Assembly: GCF_900110875.1 (NCBI RefSeq)
Contig: NZ_FOFM01000001.1
Location: 310,001-374,000 of the forward strand
Origin: Pseudovibrio axinellae
GTDB taxonomy: Bacteria > Pseudomonadota > Alphaproteobacteria > Rhizobiales > Stappiaceae
Reading direction: 5' to 3'
DNA length: 64,000 bases
The notes below the pieces were generated by a model. It ran no database searches and was not told where the DNA came from. It worked only from the letters and a program-made list of their open reading frames with translations. This document shows positions 17,192 through 25,649 of this stretch, piece after piece. The number at the start of each line of letters is the position of its first letter. The first letter of the stretch is position 1. The position numbers were made by a program, and so were the translations under genes.

Positions 17192-18316
17192 CTATTTGAC
17201 CACCAGAGCAGCCTGAAGAGCCCCTGCCTGCTTAATCGCCTGAAGAATTGCGATTATACCACTTGGCTTCAGGCCAATACGATTGAGCCCCCTCACCAAG
17301 GTCTGCAGATCCGTGCCACCAATAAGCTGCAACTGACCATCTTCTTGCTGAACTTCAATGTCAGTGCGAGGCACAACCACGGTTTCACCCTGAGTGGAAA
17401 ACGGAGATGGCTGCGAAACCTCAGGTCGCTCAGACACCCGTACTGTTAGGTTTCCATGCGTCACCGCGACCGTTGAAATGCGAACATTCTGGCCAATGAC
17501 CACTGTGCCTGTTCTTTCATCAACCACCACGCGAGCGGGTGTATCAGGCTGGACCATCAGGCCTTCAATCTGAGAAACGAAGCGAACAGAGCTAATACCT
17601 GCGGGACGCTGAACCTGCACAGAGCGGTAGTCCAGCTCGCTTGCCAGCTTCATACCGTACCTGTTTAATGAAAACGCATTGATTGCATCAGTCACTCTGA
17701 CAGCGGTCTTAAAGTCTGGGTTTTTCAACTCGAGAACCAGCTGCGGCATTGAGCTGAAGTAGTCAGGCAGTGTCTTCTCGATTAACGCACCATTTGGCAC
17801 ATAACCAGCAGTTGGAACGCCTTGCGTCAGACTGGATGCATCACCTTCTGCCAAAAAGCCAGAGATAGATATAGAGCCCTGACCGACTGCATACACATTC
17901 CCATCAGCCCCCATCAAAGGCGTCACCAGAAGGGTACCACCTTGCAAGGATTTTGCATCCCCAAGTGAGCCGACCGACACATCGATCCGGGCGCCATTCC
18001 CAATGAAGGGCGGGAGTTCGGCCGTTACAACAACAGCTGCAACGTTGCGCGCATTCAAGCTAGCTTCTCTAACGTTCACCCCCATGCGCTCCAGCATCGA
18101 TTGCAAAGATTGCTCGGTGAACGGTGAATTACGCATGGTATCACCCGACCCATTCAGGCCGATCACAATACCATAGCCAACCAACTGATTTGAGCGCATG
18201 CCACGCAAGTCAGCGATATCTTTGATGCGAACGAGTGCAGAAGCGCTTTCGACGACCATAAACAAGGCAAAACAAGCAAAGCAGAAAGCTCTGAGAGAAC
18301 GACCTACAAGACGCAC
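17192..18316 (-). CDS. flgI: Flagellar P-ring protein FlgI
   Basis: FlgI forms the periplasmic P ring. From the GTG at 18316 the product is 374 residues with a signal peptide (core AFCFACFALFMVVE, ending SASA). Conserved segments are RIKDIADLRGMRSNQLVGYG, LNGSGDTMRNSPFTEQSLQSML and, near the end, LVRGLNRIGLKPSGIIAILQAIKQAGAL. The GTG is preferred over an ATG at 18349 because a strong AAGGAG site lies eight bases upstream, formed by the last codons of flgA, and because the flgA stop then falls just before it. It follows flgA as usual. Confidence 0.96.
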   Translation of the reverse strand: MRLVGRSLRAFCFACFALFMVVESASALVRIKDIADLRGMRSNQLVGYGIVIGLNGSGDTMRNSPFTEQSLQSMLERMGVNVREASLNARNVAAVVVTAELPPFIGNGARIDVSVGSLGDAKSLQGGTLLVTPLMGADGNVYAVGQGSISISGFLAEGDASSLTQGVPTAGYVPNGALIEKTLPDYFSSMPQLVLELKNPDFKTAVRVTDAINAFSLNRYGMKLASELDYRSVQVQRPAGISSVRFVSQIEGLMVQPDTPARVVVDERTGTVVIGQNVRISTVAVTHGNLTVRVSERPEVSQPSPFSTQGETVVVPRTDIEVQQEDGQLQLIGGTDLQTLVRGLNRIGLKPSGIIAILQAIKQAGALQAALVVK

Positions 18317-18320
18317 GATA

Positions 18321-18803
18321 TTATTCTCCTTCAGCCAGCAAGGAACCATCTTCCTGCACCTTGCCTAAAACACTTAAGCCTGTATCGGGATTACGCACCC
18401 TGATATTCGTTCCGATTGACCCAGATTCCTGCGCCTCAACGATGGCGCGAATTTCCAGCCCGTTTTCTTTAAAGACCAACAAGACCGAAGAACCACGCTT
18501 GACGACAACTGGCTCCTGCACCGCATTGTTGGGAATAGGTTTTCCTGGAAAAAGGGTGCGGCGCGCTTCCAGGCCCACAACATTTTCCATGCGATGAACG
18601 ACCGAAAGCTGAGCGACTGATTTAGCGTAGAAACCATGCTCGCGAAGCATGCCTGCTTCAATTGTATCGCCGGGGTAAATCATCATGGCCGGCACCGGCA
18701 GCTTCACGACCTCGCGCCCACCTGCGGCTGGTGCCGCTGTCGATGACAGAGACACGCAACACAATAGCACAGCGGCGCGAATAAAACGCTTCGTAGCATT
18801 CAT
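18321..18803 (-). CDS. flgA: P-ring assembly chaperone FlgA (short form)
   Basis: FlgA is the periplasmic chaperone for FlgI assembly. The 160-residue protein has a signal peptide (AAVLLCCVSLSSTAAPAA) and a SAF-type domain (AMMIYPGDTIEAGMLREH, TLFPGKPIPNNAVQEP, then a C-terminal VRNPDTGLSVLGKVQEDGSL). This short form is usual in rhizobia; enterobacterial FlgA is about 60 residues longer. It sits 9 bases after flgG and directly before flgI. Confidence 0.93.
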   Translation of the reverse strand: MNATKRFIRAAVLLCCVSLSSTAAPAAGGREVVKLPVPAMMIYPGDTIEAGMLREHGFYAKSVAQLSVVHRMENVVGLEARRTLFPGKPIPNNAVQEPVVVKRGSSVLLVFKENGLEIRAIVEAQESGSIGTNIRVRNPDTGLSVLGKVQEDGSLLAEGE

Positions 18804-18812
18804 TATGGTGTC

Positions 18813-19601
18813 CTAGCGAATGCCCTTGGACACAGTTCCAGCCATATCATCAGCTGCCTGAATGACCTTCGAATTCATCTCATATCCACGCTGAGCGCTG
18901 ATCAAGCTAGTAATTTCTTTAACTGGGTCAACGTTAGCGCCTTCAAGGTAGCGCTGACGAATTACACCCAAAGGTCCCTCGCCTGCGATACCAGCATTTG
19001 GCGCGCCAGAAGCTTCAGTTTCGCGGAAGAGATTTCCGCCAATCGCTTTCATGCCTGCATTATTTACGAAGCTGGTGAGACTCAGCTGACCGATACTGGT
19101 CGCTGGACTGCCATCTGCAAAGGTAGCAAAGACCTCACCACTTTCATTGATGGTCATCTCAGTCGCATCAAGTGGGATAGTGATACCGGGCTGAACTTCG
19201 TAGCCATCCAATGTCACCAAGGCACCTTCACCGTTGACATTAAATGCACCTGCCCGTGTATAAAGCGCCTCGCCGTCAGGCCCACTCACCTCGAACCAGC
19301 CCTGACCGTCGATCGCCAAATCAAAAGTGTTATTTGTGTGGTTCATTGGCCCCTGCGAATGAAGACTGCGAACAGCTGCGGTACGAACACCAAGCCCCTG
19401 CTGAATACCTTCTGGAACTGGCGCGGCTCCGCCGCGATTTGCGACACCCGCAGCGCGATCCACCTGATACAGCAGATCAGAAAATTCCGCGCGCGATCCC
19501 TTAAAGGCCGTGGTATTCATGTTGGCAATATTATTAGAAATCACTTCTAGGTTTGTTTGCTGAGCAGACATACCCGTCGCGGCAATAGCAAGAGCTTTCA
19601 T
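18813..19601 (-). CDS. flgG: Distal rod protein FlgG
   Basis: FlgG builds the distal rod. The 262-residue protein starts MKALAIAATGMSAQQTNLEV and continues ISNNIANMNTTAFKGSRAEF, the rod/hook N-terminal motif, and ends EITSLISAQRGYEMNSKVIQAADDM, the matching C-terminal helix. Length is normal for the family. It lies between fliE (24-base gap) and flgA. Confidence 0.97.
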   Translation of the reverse strand: MKALAIAATGMSAQQTNLEVISNNIANMNTTAFKGSRAEFSDLLYQVDRAAGVANRGGAAPVPEGIQQGLGVRTAAVRSLHSQGPMNHTNNTFDLAIDGQGWFEVSGPDGEALYTRAGAFNVNGEGALVTLDGYEVQPGITIPLDATEMTINESGEVFATFADGSPATSIGQLSLTSFVNNAGMKAIGGNLFRETEASGAPNAGIAGEGPLGVIRQRYLEGANVDPVKEITSLISAQRGYEMNSKVIQAADDMAGTVSKGIR

Positions 19602-19625
19602 GGGAGGAACCTTCTTTCAAAAACT

Positions 19626-19982
19626 TTAAATGCTCATCCGAGCGAATTCTTGATAGGCCTCAACGACCTTATCACGCACAGCAACTGCACTCTTCAAGGA
19701 AAGCTCTGCCTTCATCACGGCTTCAACCACCTTTTGCGCAGAAACTTCGCCGCGCACGCCAGCTACAGAAGTGGCTTCAGCAGTTTTCAGATCGCCAGCA
19801 GTTTCACGAACGACATCCGCCATGGTATCTGCGAAGCTGCCCTGCACTCCCTGAGTAGCTTGAGTTTCCTGCGCTCCGCCAACAAGATATTGGCGAGTAC
19901 GCGCAACAGAAGAAACGTCATTTACACCACTGGTAAACGTTGAAACGCGTGACACAGCACTCAAGGCTGAAAAATCCGCCAT
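19626..19982 (-). CDS. fliE: Flagellar MS-ring/rod adaptor FliE
   Basis: FliE connects the MS ring and the rod. The 118-residue protein has the family C-terminal pattern (KVVEAVMKAELSLKSAVAVRDKVVEAYQEFARM). Its ATG overlaps the flgC stop (TAATG). Order flgB-flgC-fliE-flgG is standard. Confidence 0.94.
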   Translation of the reverse strand: MADFSALSAVSRVSTFTSGVNDVSSVARTRQYLVGGAQETQATQGVQGSFADTMADVVRETAGDLKTAEATSVAGVRGEVSAQKVVEAVMKAELSLKSAVAVRDKVVEAYQEFARMSI

Positions 19983-20401
19983 TACCTAGACCTCAACAAA
20001 TCGATTGTACGGGTAATCATTTCTCTCGATTTAACCATCATTTGCAGGCCAGCCTCATAAGAACGAGAAGCTTCACGCATATCTGCAAGTTCAATCAGAG
20101 TATTCACATTTGGATACTTAACGTTGCCGTTCTCATCAGCAGCAGGGTGCGAAGGATCAAATTCAATCCGATAATCACCCTTGTCCGTTCCGATATCTTT
20201 CACAGCAACAAGGTTTGCGTCCAGAGCCCGGTCAACCTCACTTTTGAAAGTGATCGTTTTACGCTGATAGGGGGTTGCGCCGGGAGTATCGCCCGTTGAC
20301 TGCACATTCGCCAGATTTTCAGAAACAACACGCATTCGCTGCGACTGCACCCTCAAACCCGAAGAAGAAATCTTCATTGAAGCAACAAGTGGATCGATCA
20401 T
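19982..20401 (-). CDS. flgC: Proximal rod protein FlgC
   Basis: FlgC is a proximal rod subunit. The 139-residue protein carries the N-terminal motif [25 protein letters not shown] and the C-terminal [24 protein letters not shown]. It starts 5 bases after flgB and overlaps fliE. Confidence 0.96.
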   Translation of the reverse strand: MIDPLVASMKISSSGLRVQSQRMRVVSENLANVQSTGDTPGATPYQRKTITFKSEVDRALDANLVAVKDIGTDKGDYRIEFDPSHPAADENGNVKYPNVNTLIELADMREASRSYEAGLQMMVKSREMITRTIDLLRSR

Positions 20402-20406
20402 CAGCC

Positions 20407-20796
20407 CTATCTCCCTAAGCTCGTTTTCATCAAACCGTAAAATGACCCAACAAGCTCAGTATTGAGAGCGTGCTGTCGAGCAACTTCACCAGATTTGATC
20501 AGCTCTTGCTCAAGAGAGACGGAGTTATCAGAGACCGTAACCTGCCACGCTTCACCATCATTGACACGAACGCGTCGAGAATTAGTCGCACCTTCGCTGA
20601 TATGGCCTGACTGCGTAGCAGCCATCTGCATACTCGTCTTATCTAAAACGTCTTTAAAAGGCTCAACATCTTTACTTGCAAAACCAGGAGTATCAACGTT
20701 CGCGATATTTTCGGAAATTGCTGACTGTCGAACTGACAACCATGAATTCTGCCGCGAAACCAAATTGAAAAGATATACGGGCTCCAAAAACTCCAC
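20407..20796 (-). CDS. flgB: Proximal rod protein FlgB
   Basis: FlgB is a proximal rod subunit, 129 residues here. Its N-terminal motif is [23 protein letters not shown], the usual rod signature. The start is a GTG at 20796 preceded by a purine-rich stretch. It begins the flgB-to-fliP operon, since a terminator at 20881-20912 separates it from the upstream motA-flhB operon; the promoter should therefore lie in the 84 bases between. Confidence 0.93.
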   Translation of the reverse strand: MEFLEPVYLFNLVSRQNSWLSVRQSAISENIANVDTPGFASKDVEPFKDVLDKTSMQMAATQSGHISEGATNSRRVRVNDGEAWQVTVSDNSVSLEQELIKSGEVARQHALNTELVGSFYGLMKTSLGR

Positions 20797-20880
20797 TCCA
20801 CTACAAAAAACTGCTCACAATGACATAGCAGCGCAATCTTGTCCGTAGCTGGTGGAATCAATAGTCCCGTAAAAAGCAAA

Positions 20881-20912
20881 AAAGATATACTTGGTAAGTC
20901 AAGTATATCTTT
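20881..20912 (-). terminator. Intrinsic terminator between the motA-flhB and flgB operons
   Basis: Perfect 13-pair stem (AAAGATATACTTG / CAAGTATATCTTT) with a 6-base loop. T runs follow on both strands, so it could act in either direction; the relevant one is minus, ending transcripts from the hypothetical gene at 20954. Confidence 0.88.
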
Positions 20913-20930
20913 TTATCTTAAAATTTTATA

Positions 20931-20946
20931 TTAATAAAGGGTTAAC
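20931..20946. promoter_or_regulatory. CtrA-type site (TTAA-N7-TTAAC)
   Basis: Exact match to the alphaproteobacterial CtrA consensus: TTAA (20931-20934), seven bases, TTAAC (20942-20946). It lies just past the hypothetical gene stop, 135-150 bases upstream of flgB, but the terminator lies between it and flgB. In an AT-rich spacer a chance match is quite possible. Confidence 0.3.
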
Positions 20947-20953
20947 GGTGCAT

Positions 20954-21427
20954 TTAAGAGGCAATACGCGCCTCAGTAAGCGCAGTTTCCAGCCGTTTAG
21001 TATTTTCCTGCGGGTCTTGAGAGGGCTGGTCAAAAGCGATGAACTTGACATCAATGGCCGAATTCAGAGCCAGCAAAAACAGATGAAATATGACATTCAC
21101 ACCATTATGAGCAAACTTCATATGGAGGCAAACCGTTACATTTCCGTTCCAGTTCAAATCGATCGAGGACGTACCGGCGTAGGTCAATGTATCAGGCTTG
21201 AAATAGAGCTCCGAAGAAGATGCAAGCAAATCAGTTAAGTTTGCAGCCTCACTTGATAGAATATGGCGAGCCAGTGACGACAGATCACAAAGACGCAACT
21301 CAGCAGCGATTGGCTTCATCGCATTTGCAATCAAGGTCTCGCGCAAAACATCCTCTGATTTTGCAGGCAAGTCGGTATTCTTTAATATGGTCTTAGTGGA
21401 CAAAGTACCCTCGCAAGACAGAAACAC
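20954..21427 (-). CDS. Hypothetical protein, last gene of the motA-flhB operon
   Basis: Product of up to 157 residues with no domain I recognise. It starts 15 bases after flhB and is followed by a strong terminator, so it is part of that operon. The likely start is uncertain: GTG at 21427, or TTG at 21403, which has a GAGGG site a few bases upstream and would give 149 residues (starting STKTILKNTD). The sequence is mixed, with a leucine-rich segment (AELRLCDLSSLARHILSSEAANL) and a hydrophobic stretch (VNVIFHLFLLALNSAI), and no signal peptide. Position suggests a flagellar accessory role, but nothing in the sequence shows which. Confidence 0.7.
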   Translation of the reverse strand: MFLSCEGTLSTKTILKNTDLPAKSEDVLRETLIANAMKPIAAELRLCDLSSLARHILSSEAANLTDLLASSSELYFKPDTLTYAGTSSIDLNWNGNVTVCLHMKFAHNGVNVIFHLFLLALNSAIDVKFIAFDQPSQDPQENTKRLETALTEARIAS

Positions 21428-21442
21428 GTATTGATAATGCCT

Positions 21443-22504
21443 TTAACGCTTTAAATATACATATGAAATAATTTCAGCCACCGCACGATAATATTCCTCT
21501 GGAATACTCTGTTCTATCTCTACGGCCGCATAAAGTGAACGTGCTAATTGTCGATCTTCTACGACGGGAACATCGTGGATATAGGCAAGCTCTTTAATTT
21601 TGAGTGCGATGATATCCTGGCCTTTTGCAACGACCCTGGGCGCACGCTCCCCTTCACGGTCGTAATACAATGCAACTGCAAAGTGGGTTGGGTTAGCAAC
21701 CACGACTGTTGCATCCTGAACAGAAGACATCATACGCTTGCGCGCCCTGTCGCGTGCAATTGAACGCAACCGGGCTTTAATAAGCGGATCACCTTCCGCC
21801 TGCTTAAACTCGTCCTTCAACTCTTGATGAGACATACGAAGGTTTTTGCGCCACTGAAAGCGCGACAAGGCCAAGTCAAACCCAACAAGAAAAATCGTTG
21901 CAATGCAGATTCCGGAAAGTAGCGTCATTGCGACAGAAAGAATGAGCTGCGGAAGCTGGCTCGGATCACTGTACATAGCCGTTAAGGCGACGGCTTGCTG
22001 AGACTTCAAAACCAACATAGCAACAACAACGATTGTTATGAGCTTGAAGAGCGACTTAACAAACTCCATTGCACTGTTGATGCTAAAGAGCTTTCCGAAT
22101 CCCTTTTTTAAGGAGATCTTGCTCAGTTTTGGTTCGATTCTATCCAGTACAAGTCGTGGTGTATTTTGCATGAAGGATGACGCCAGCCCGAAGAAAACAA
22201 ACAGCGCTACAATTGGACCAAGAAACCAAACCAACTCCAAGGCAACCGCGTTCATCAATAGAAGCGGCTCTGCGGAGCTGTTGAAACGGATTTCACCTGG
22301 ACTGTCCAAAAACCACTTGAGAAAATGCACCAAGCCTTGCGCTTTATCGACCGCAATAAAGGAAAGAACAAGCAACAAAGCCAGCAGAGAAGCGAGCACT
22401 GATGCCTCTTTGGAGACAGGGATATTCCCTTTCTCCGTGGCATCACGAACCTTCTTCTCCGTGGGTTCCTGTGTTTTGCTATCTTGATCCTGGTCTTCAG
22501 ACAT
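21443..22504 (-). CDS. flhB: Flagellar export switch protein FlhB
   Basis: FlhB is the export-gate protein whose self-cleavage helps switch substrate class, working with FliK. The 353-residue protein has a charged N-terminus (EPTEKKVRDATEKGNIPVSKE), four membrane helices and the cytoplasmic domain with the autocleavage site NPTH at residues 271-274 (VVANPTHFAVALYYD). It ends PEEYYRAVAEIISYVYLKR. It follows fliG by 55 bases. Confidence 0.96.
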   Translation of the reverse strand: MSEDQDQDSKTQEPTEKKVRDATEKGNIPVSKEASVLASLLALLLVLSFIAVDKAQGLVHFLKWFLDSPGEIRFNSSAEPLLLMNAVALELVWFLGPIVALFVFFGLASSFMQNTPRLVLDRIEPKLSKISLKKGFGKLFSINSAMEFVKSLFKLITIVVVAMLVLKSQQAVALTAMYSDPSQLPQLILSVAMTLLSGICIATIFLVGFDLALSRFQWRKNLRMSHQELKDEFKQAEGDPLIKARLRSIARDRARKRMMSSVQDATVVVANPTHFAVALYYDREGERAPRVVAKGQDIIALKIKELAYIHDVPVVEDRQLARSLYAAVEIEQSIPEEYYRAVAEIISYVYLKR

Positions 22505-22559
22505 GAAACCTGCCGCTTCTCAAGGTGTTTTGACAAACTTACACAGTCACGCTGCAGCT

Positions 22560-23591
22560 TTAGACGTAGATTTCTTCTCCACGTCCTATCTCAAGATCAA
22601 TCTCACCAGCATTGGCTTTTTCGAGAGCAAGATCGGTAATCTCACGACGAGCATCCATGACCTCACGCTGCGTCATCGGTTCACCGGAGGCAAGATCATT
22701 TTCAACGATCCGACGTGCACGAGATGCCATACTTGCAAGGATCGCCTGACGGAACTCAGGTGCAGTACCTTTAAGAGCCGACGTGATAACTTCACTAGTG
22801 ACATCATCAAAGATAGCTGTTCGAGTACGCAGATCCAGGTTCTGGATATCTTCAAAGGTGAAGAGAAGACCAGCGAGCTGCTCTGCAGATTTCGGCAGTG
22901 CTTCACGCAAGTTACTCAACGTGTCTTCAAGATCATCACGTTCCATCTTATTGAGGATATCAGCCATGCGAACATGGGCATCAGTACCCACGGTTCTTGC
23001 AAAGTTGACCATGAAGTCTTCGTGCAATGTCTTTTGCACTTCTTCCATGATGTCTTCAACAATAGGCTTAAGAGTTAACATCCGCCGAACAATCTGATTC
23101 CGCTTTCTTCGAGGGATCTGCGAAATCACGCGCGCTGCGCCATTTGCGGAAATCTTAGAAAGAATAACAGCTGCGGTCTGCGGATGCTCTTTTTGCAGAT
23201 AAGTCGACAAAACATGCTCTGAGATTTGTGAAACCTTGTCCCAGATTGAACGCTTGGAATAACCCATAACGTCGGACATGATTTCGGCAACCTGGTCCTC
23301 AGGCAAAATGCCCTTCAGAAGGCTCTCAGCACCTTCGGCTGTGCCAAACAAATTTACACCGCCAGAGAAAAGTTCGATGAACTCTTCAATCAACCCATCT
23401 AGTTCACTGGCAGGCACTGTACCTAGGTCTGCAGCAGCGCGGATGATCATCCGCATTTCATCATTGTCGAAATGCTTCAGAACACGGGTCGCATTGTCAC
23501 TCCCCATAGCCAACAGCAAAGCCGCCGCTTTCTGATGACCATTTTTTCTGGAAATGACGCTACCCATTTCAGCTGGAACAACACTGTTCAT
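22560..23591 (-). CDS. fliG: Flagellar motor switch protein FliG
   Basis: FliG is the rotor protein that contacts the stator. The 343-residue product has the N-terminal domain (KAAALLLAMGSDNATRVLKHFDNDEM), the middle PEHPQT-like EHPQTAAVILSKI segment, and the C-terminal torque helix region (DIQNLDLRTRTAIFDDV). Length and motifs are normal for rhizobial FliG. It lies between fliN (54-base gap) and flhB. Confidence 0.96.
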   Translation of the reverse strand: MNSVVPAEMGSVISRKNGHQKAAALLLAMGSDNATRVLKHFDNDEMRMIIRAAADLGTVPASELDGLIEEFIELFSGGVNLFGTAEGAESLLKGILPEDQVAEIMSDVMGYSKRSIWDKVSQISEHVLSTYLQKEHPQTAAVILSKISANGAARVISQIPRRKRNQIVRRMLTLKPIVEDIMEEVQKTLHEDFMVNFARTVGTDAHVRMADILNKMERDDLEDTLSNLREALPKSAEQLAGLLFTFEDIQNLDLRTRTAIFDDVTSEVITSALKGTAPEFRQAILASMASRARRIVENDLASGEPMTQREVMDARREITDLALEKANAGEIDLEIGRGEEIYV

Positions 23592-23645
23592 TATCTACGC
23601 GCCTCGGATACAAAAATTCATTCAAGCACAGCACTTTTGGTGGGG

Positions 23646-24062
23646 TTAGGCGTAACTGCCTTTTGCACCCACAATCTCTGTCAGTGACACTCCAAACCGG
23701 GAGTTATCGTCCTCGACCACAACGATCTCACCGCGTGCCACAGTTCTACCATTCACGACAATGTCGACAGGTTCACCCACACGATGATCCAGCGGAATGA
23801 CCGCTCCGCGCCCAAGCTTCAACAAACTCGCCACCGGCATCGTCGCAGAACCAAGCACGACCTGCATATCAACAGGGATACCGAGAACTGCATCCAGATT
23901 TCGGTCAACGTTCTCGTCACTCATTCCTTTTTCGGCAACAGGAGTGCTAGGCTGAGCTGTTGCAGCAGGCGCTGCCATATCGATATCCATCTCGGCTTCA
24001 GAAGCAGCAGCTTCCCATTGCAGCGCGAGGGCTTCATCACTCATTTCGTTTGAGCTGCTCAT
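23646..24062 (-). CDS. fliN: Flagellar motor switch protein FliN
   Basis: FliN forms the lower C-ring. The 138-residue protein has a variable acidic, alanine-rich N-terminal half and the C-terminal SpoA domain (DAVLGIPVDMQVVLGSATMPV, then GRGAVIPLDHRVGEPVDIVVNGR and VVEDDNSRFGVSLTEI). Its start overlaps the end of the DUF6468 gene by four bases. Confidence 0.95.
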   Translation of the reverse strand: MSSSNEMSDEALALQWEAAASEAEMDIDMAAPAATAQPSTPVAEKGMSDENVDRNLDAVLGIPVDMQVVLGSATMPVASLLKLGRGAVIPLDHRVGEPVDIVVNGRTVARGEIVVVEDDNSRFGVSLTEIVGAKGSYA

Positions 24063-24703
24063 TGCGGATCACTCTCCTTCTCGGGACCTTCTTCGTCCTT
24101 TACACTTACAGACCTGAATGTGGCGCTTTGGCCGAAAGAAACTTTTCGAACACGAACATTCTGATTATCAATTGCAGAGACTGCGGTGTTTTCACTTTTT
24201 TCTGGTGGAGCCGCTTTACTAAGACCACCGGTCAAGAGCAAAGCCGCCGCGTTTGACGAAGACCTTGAGACAGACTTTTGCTTTACCTTCGCCTGCCTTG
24301 GTACGCTACCAGAGCGCCGCCCACGATCACCACCTGGTTTTGGTGGGGCATCATCCATACTGATACCAATTTCGCCACTCTTTTTGCTTAGCCACTCAAT
24401 GTGCTCTTGCAGCGCCTTCATTTCTGTTTGCGCCTGCAAAATCACACCGGAAATATCAACAGTGGTCTCGCGAGCTTCGTCAATTCGCAGGCCCAGATTG
24501 GTCAAAATCTCTTCTCCGCGAACGCGGATTTCCTGCAAAGACAGCCCGATGTTATCCATCGCCTCAGTGGTCTGATCAAAGATCCTCTGGTAGTCCTCAT
24601 GATAGCCAGACAGCTTTTTGAGCTGCCGGTACATCACAATGACGCGCCAAGTTGTAAGCGCCAGAGCAAACAGTAAAAATCCATCAATTAGATAAGATAT
24701 CAT
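24059..24703 (-). CDS. DUF6468-type membrane protein between fliM and fliN
   Basis: A 214-residue protein of unknown function found at this position in alphaproteobacterial flagellar operons; the DUF6468 label is from memory. An N-terminal membrane helix (LIDGFLLFALALTTWRVIVMY) is followed by a predicted coiled coil (DQTTEAMDNIGLSLQEIRVRGEEIL to about residue 105) and a basic, low-complexity C-terminal tail. It overlaps fliM by 20 bases and fliN by 4. The layout, a single helix with a cytoplasmic coiled coil, would suit a scaffold or C-ring attachment factor; that is inference. Confidence 0.85.
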   Translation of the reverse strand: MISYLIDGFLLFALALTTWRVIVMYRQLKKLSGYHEDYQRIFDQTTEAMDNIGLSLQEIRVRGEEILTNLGLRIDEARETTVDISGVILQAQTEMKALQEHIEWLSKKSGEIGISMDDAPPKPGGDRGRRSGSVPRQAKVKQKSVSRSSSNAAALLLTGGLSKAAPPEKSENTAVSAIDNQNVRVRKVSFGQSATFRSVSVKDEEGPEKESDPQ

Positions 24704-25649
24704 CGAGAAGTTCCCCTTCCTGCTCGATCAGCTCTTCAACCCGCACTGTGTAGGACCCGGCAACCTGCCCAAGGCGACAATTAAATAGCGGTTGGCTATT
24801 ACACTCAAGCTGGACAGCTGTTTTTGGGGTCGCGTTCAGCTCAAGAACAAGACCAACCTCAAACTGCGCAACCTCCTCAAGCGTCAAACGCTGTTCCTCA
24901 AGTATCGCAGTCAGCTTAACCTCAGTGCGCTGAACTTCCTGCTGGAACTGCTTGGTCCAACGCGTATCACGGCCCGCAACCTCGCCAGACAACACTTGTG
25001 TCAAATTCTCTCGAAGAGGATTCAGAACAGACTGAGGTATGATGACAAAAATCTCACCCTCACGCCCGATGATCTCTGCAGTCATTTTAGCAAGCACACA
25101 CGGATTACTCTTACGCCCCGTCTGAGCAAACTCCATTCTGTTTTCGAGTCGCTCAACCTTCAGCGATGTATCCGCGATGGCTTCAAACGCTGTCTCCAAC
25201 GCTGTCGCCGCCTCCTCAAACATCCGATAGGCCAGGCGCTGCTCGACATTCGTTAGTGCACGATCTTCAAGGAAAGCTTCTTCCTCTCCATCACCACCGA
25301 GCAAAACTTCAACCATCGAGAAGATAAAGGCCCGATCAAAGCCAAGCAAAATACGAGCATCCCACTCCTGGGCATGCAGCACCGCCACAACAGCACGATC
25401 TTCGTATTGCTCGAGCGCATCACCGATACGTTCATTGGAGACTGACTGCACAGCAAGGTAAGGAGCTGTCGCAGCCATCTGCCGAAGTGTATCGATATAT
25501 TGACGTGCCATGCGGTCAAAGACCACATGAAGCATCGGCAAACGATCAACACCAAGACCAGCAGCATCGAGAAGGCGAGAAGGGAGATCAACCTTAGCGC
25601 TTTCCGCACTAATGACCTCATCATTCATATCAAGCTCTTGCGGCTCCAT
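24684..25649 (-). CDS. fliM: Flagellar motor switch protein FliM
   Basis: FliM links CheY-P sensing to C-ring switching. The 321-residue protein has the CheC-like middle domain (RLPMLHVVFDRMARQYIDTLRQM, FSMVEVLLGGDGEE, NPLRENLTQVLSGEVAGRDTRW) and a C-terminal SpoA domain (VELNATPKTAVQLECNSQPLFNCRLGQ, one residue approximated from the frame). The usual N-terminal CheY-binding motif (LSQxEIDALL type) is not evident; the N-terminus reads [17 protein letters not shown]. The start overlaps the motA stop (TAATG). Confidence 0.93.
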   Translation of the reverse strand: MEPQELDMNDEVISAESAKVDLPSRLLDAAGLGVDRLPMLHVVFDRMARQYIDTLRQMAATAPYLAVQSVSNERIGDALEQYEDRAVVAVLHAQEWDARILLGFDRAFIFSMVEVLLGGDGEEEAFLEDRALTNVEQRLAYRMFEEAATALETAFEAIADTSLKVERLENRMEFAQTGRKSNPCVLAKMTAEIIGREGEIFVIIPQSVLNPLRENLTQVLSGEVAGRDTRWTKQFQQEVQRTEVKLTAILEEQRLTLEEVAQFEVGLVLELNATPKTAVQLECNSQPLFNCRLGQVAGSYTVRVEELIEQEGELLDDILSN

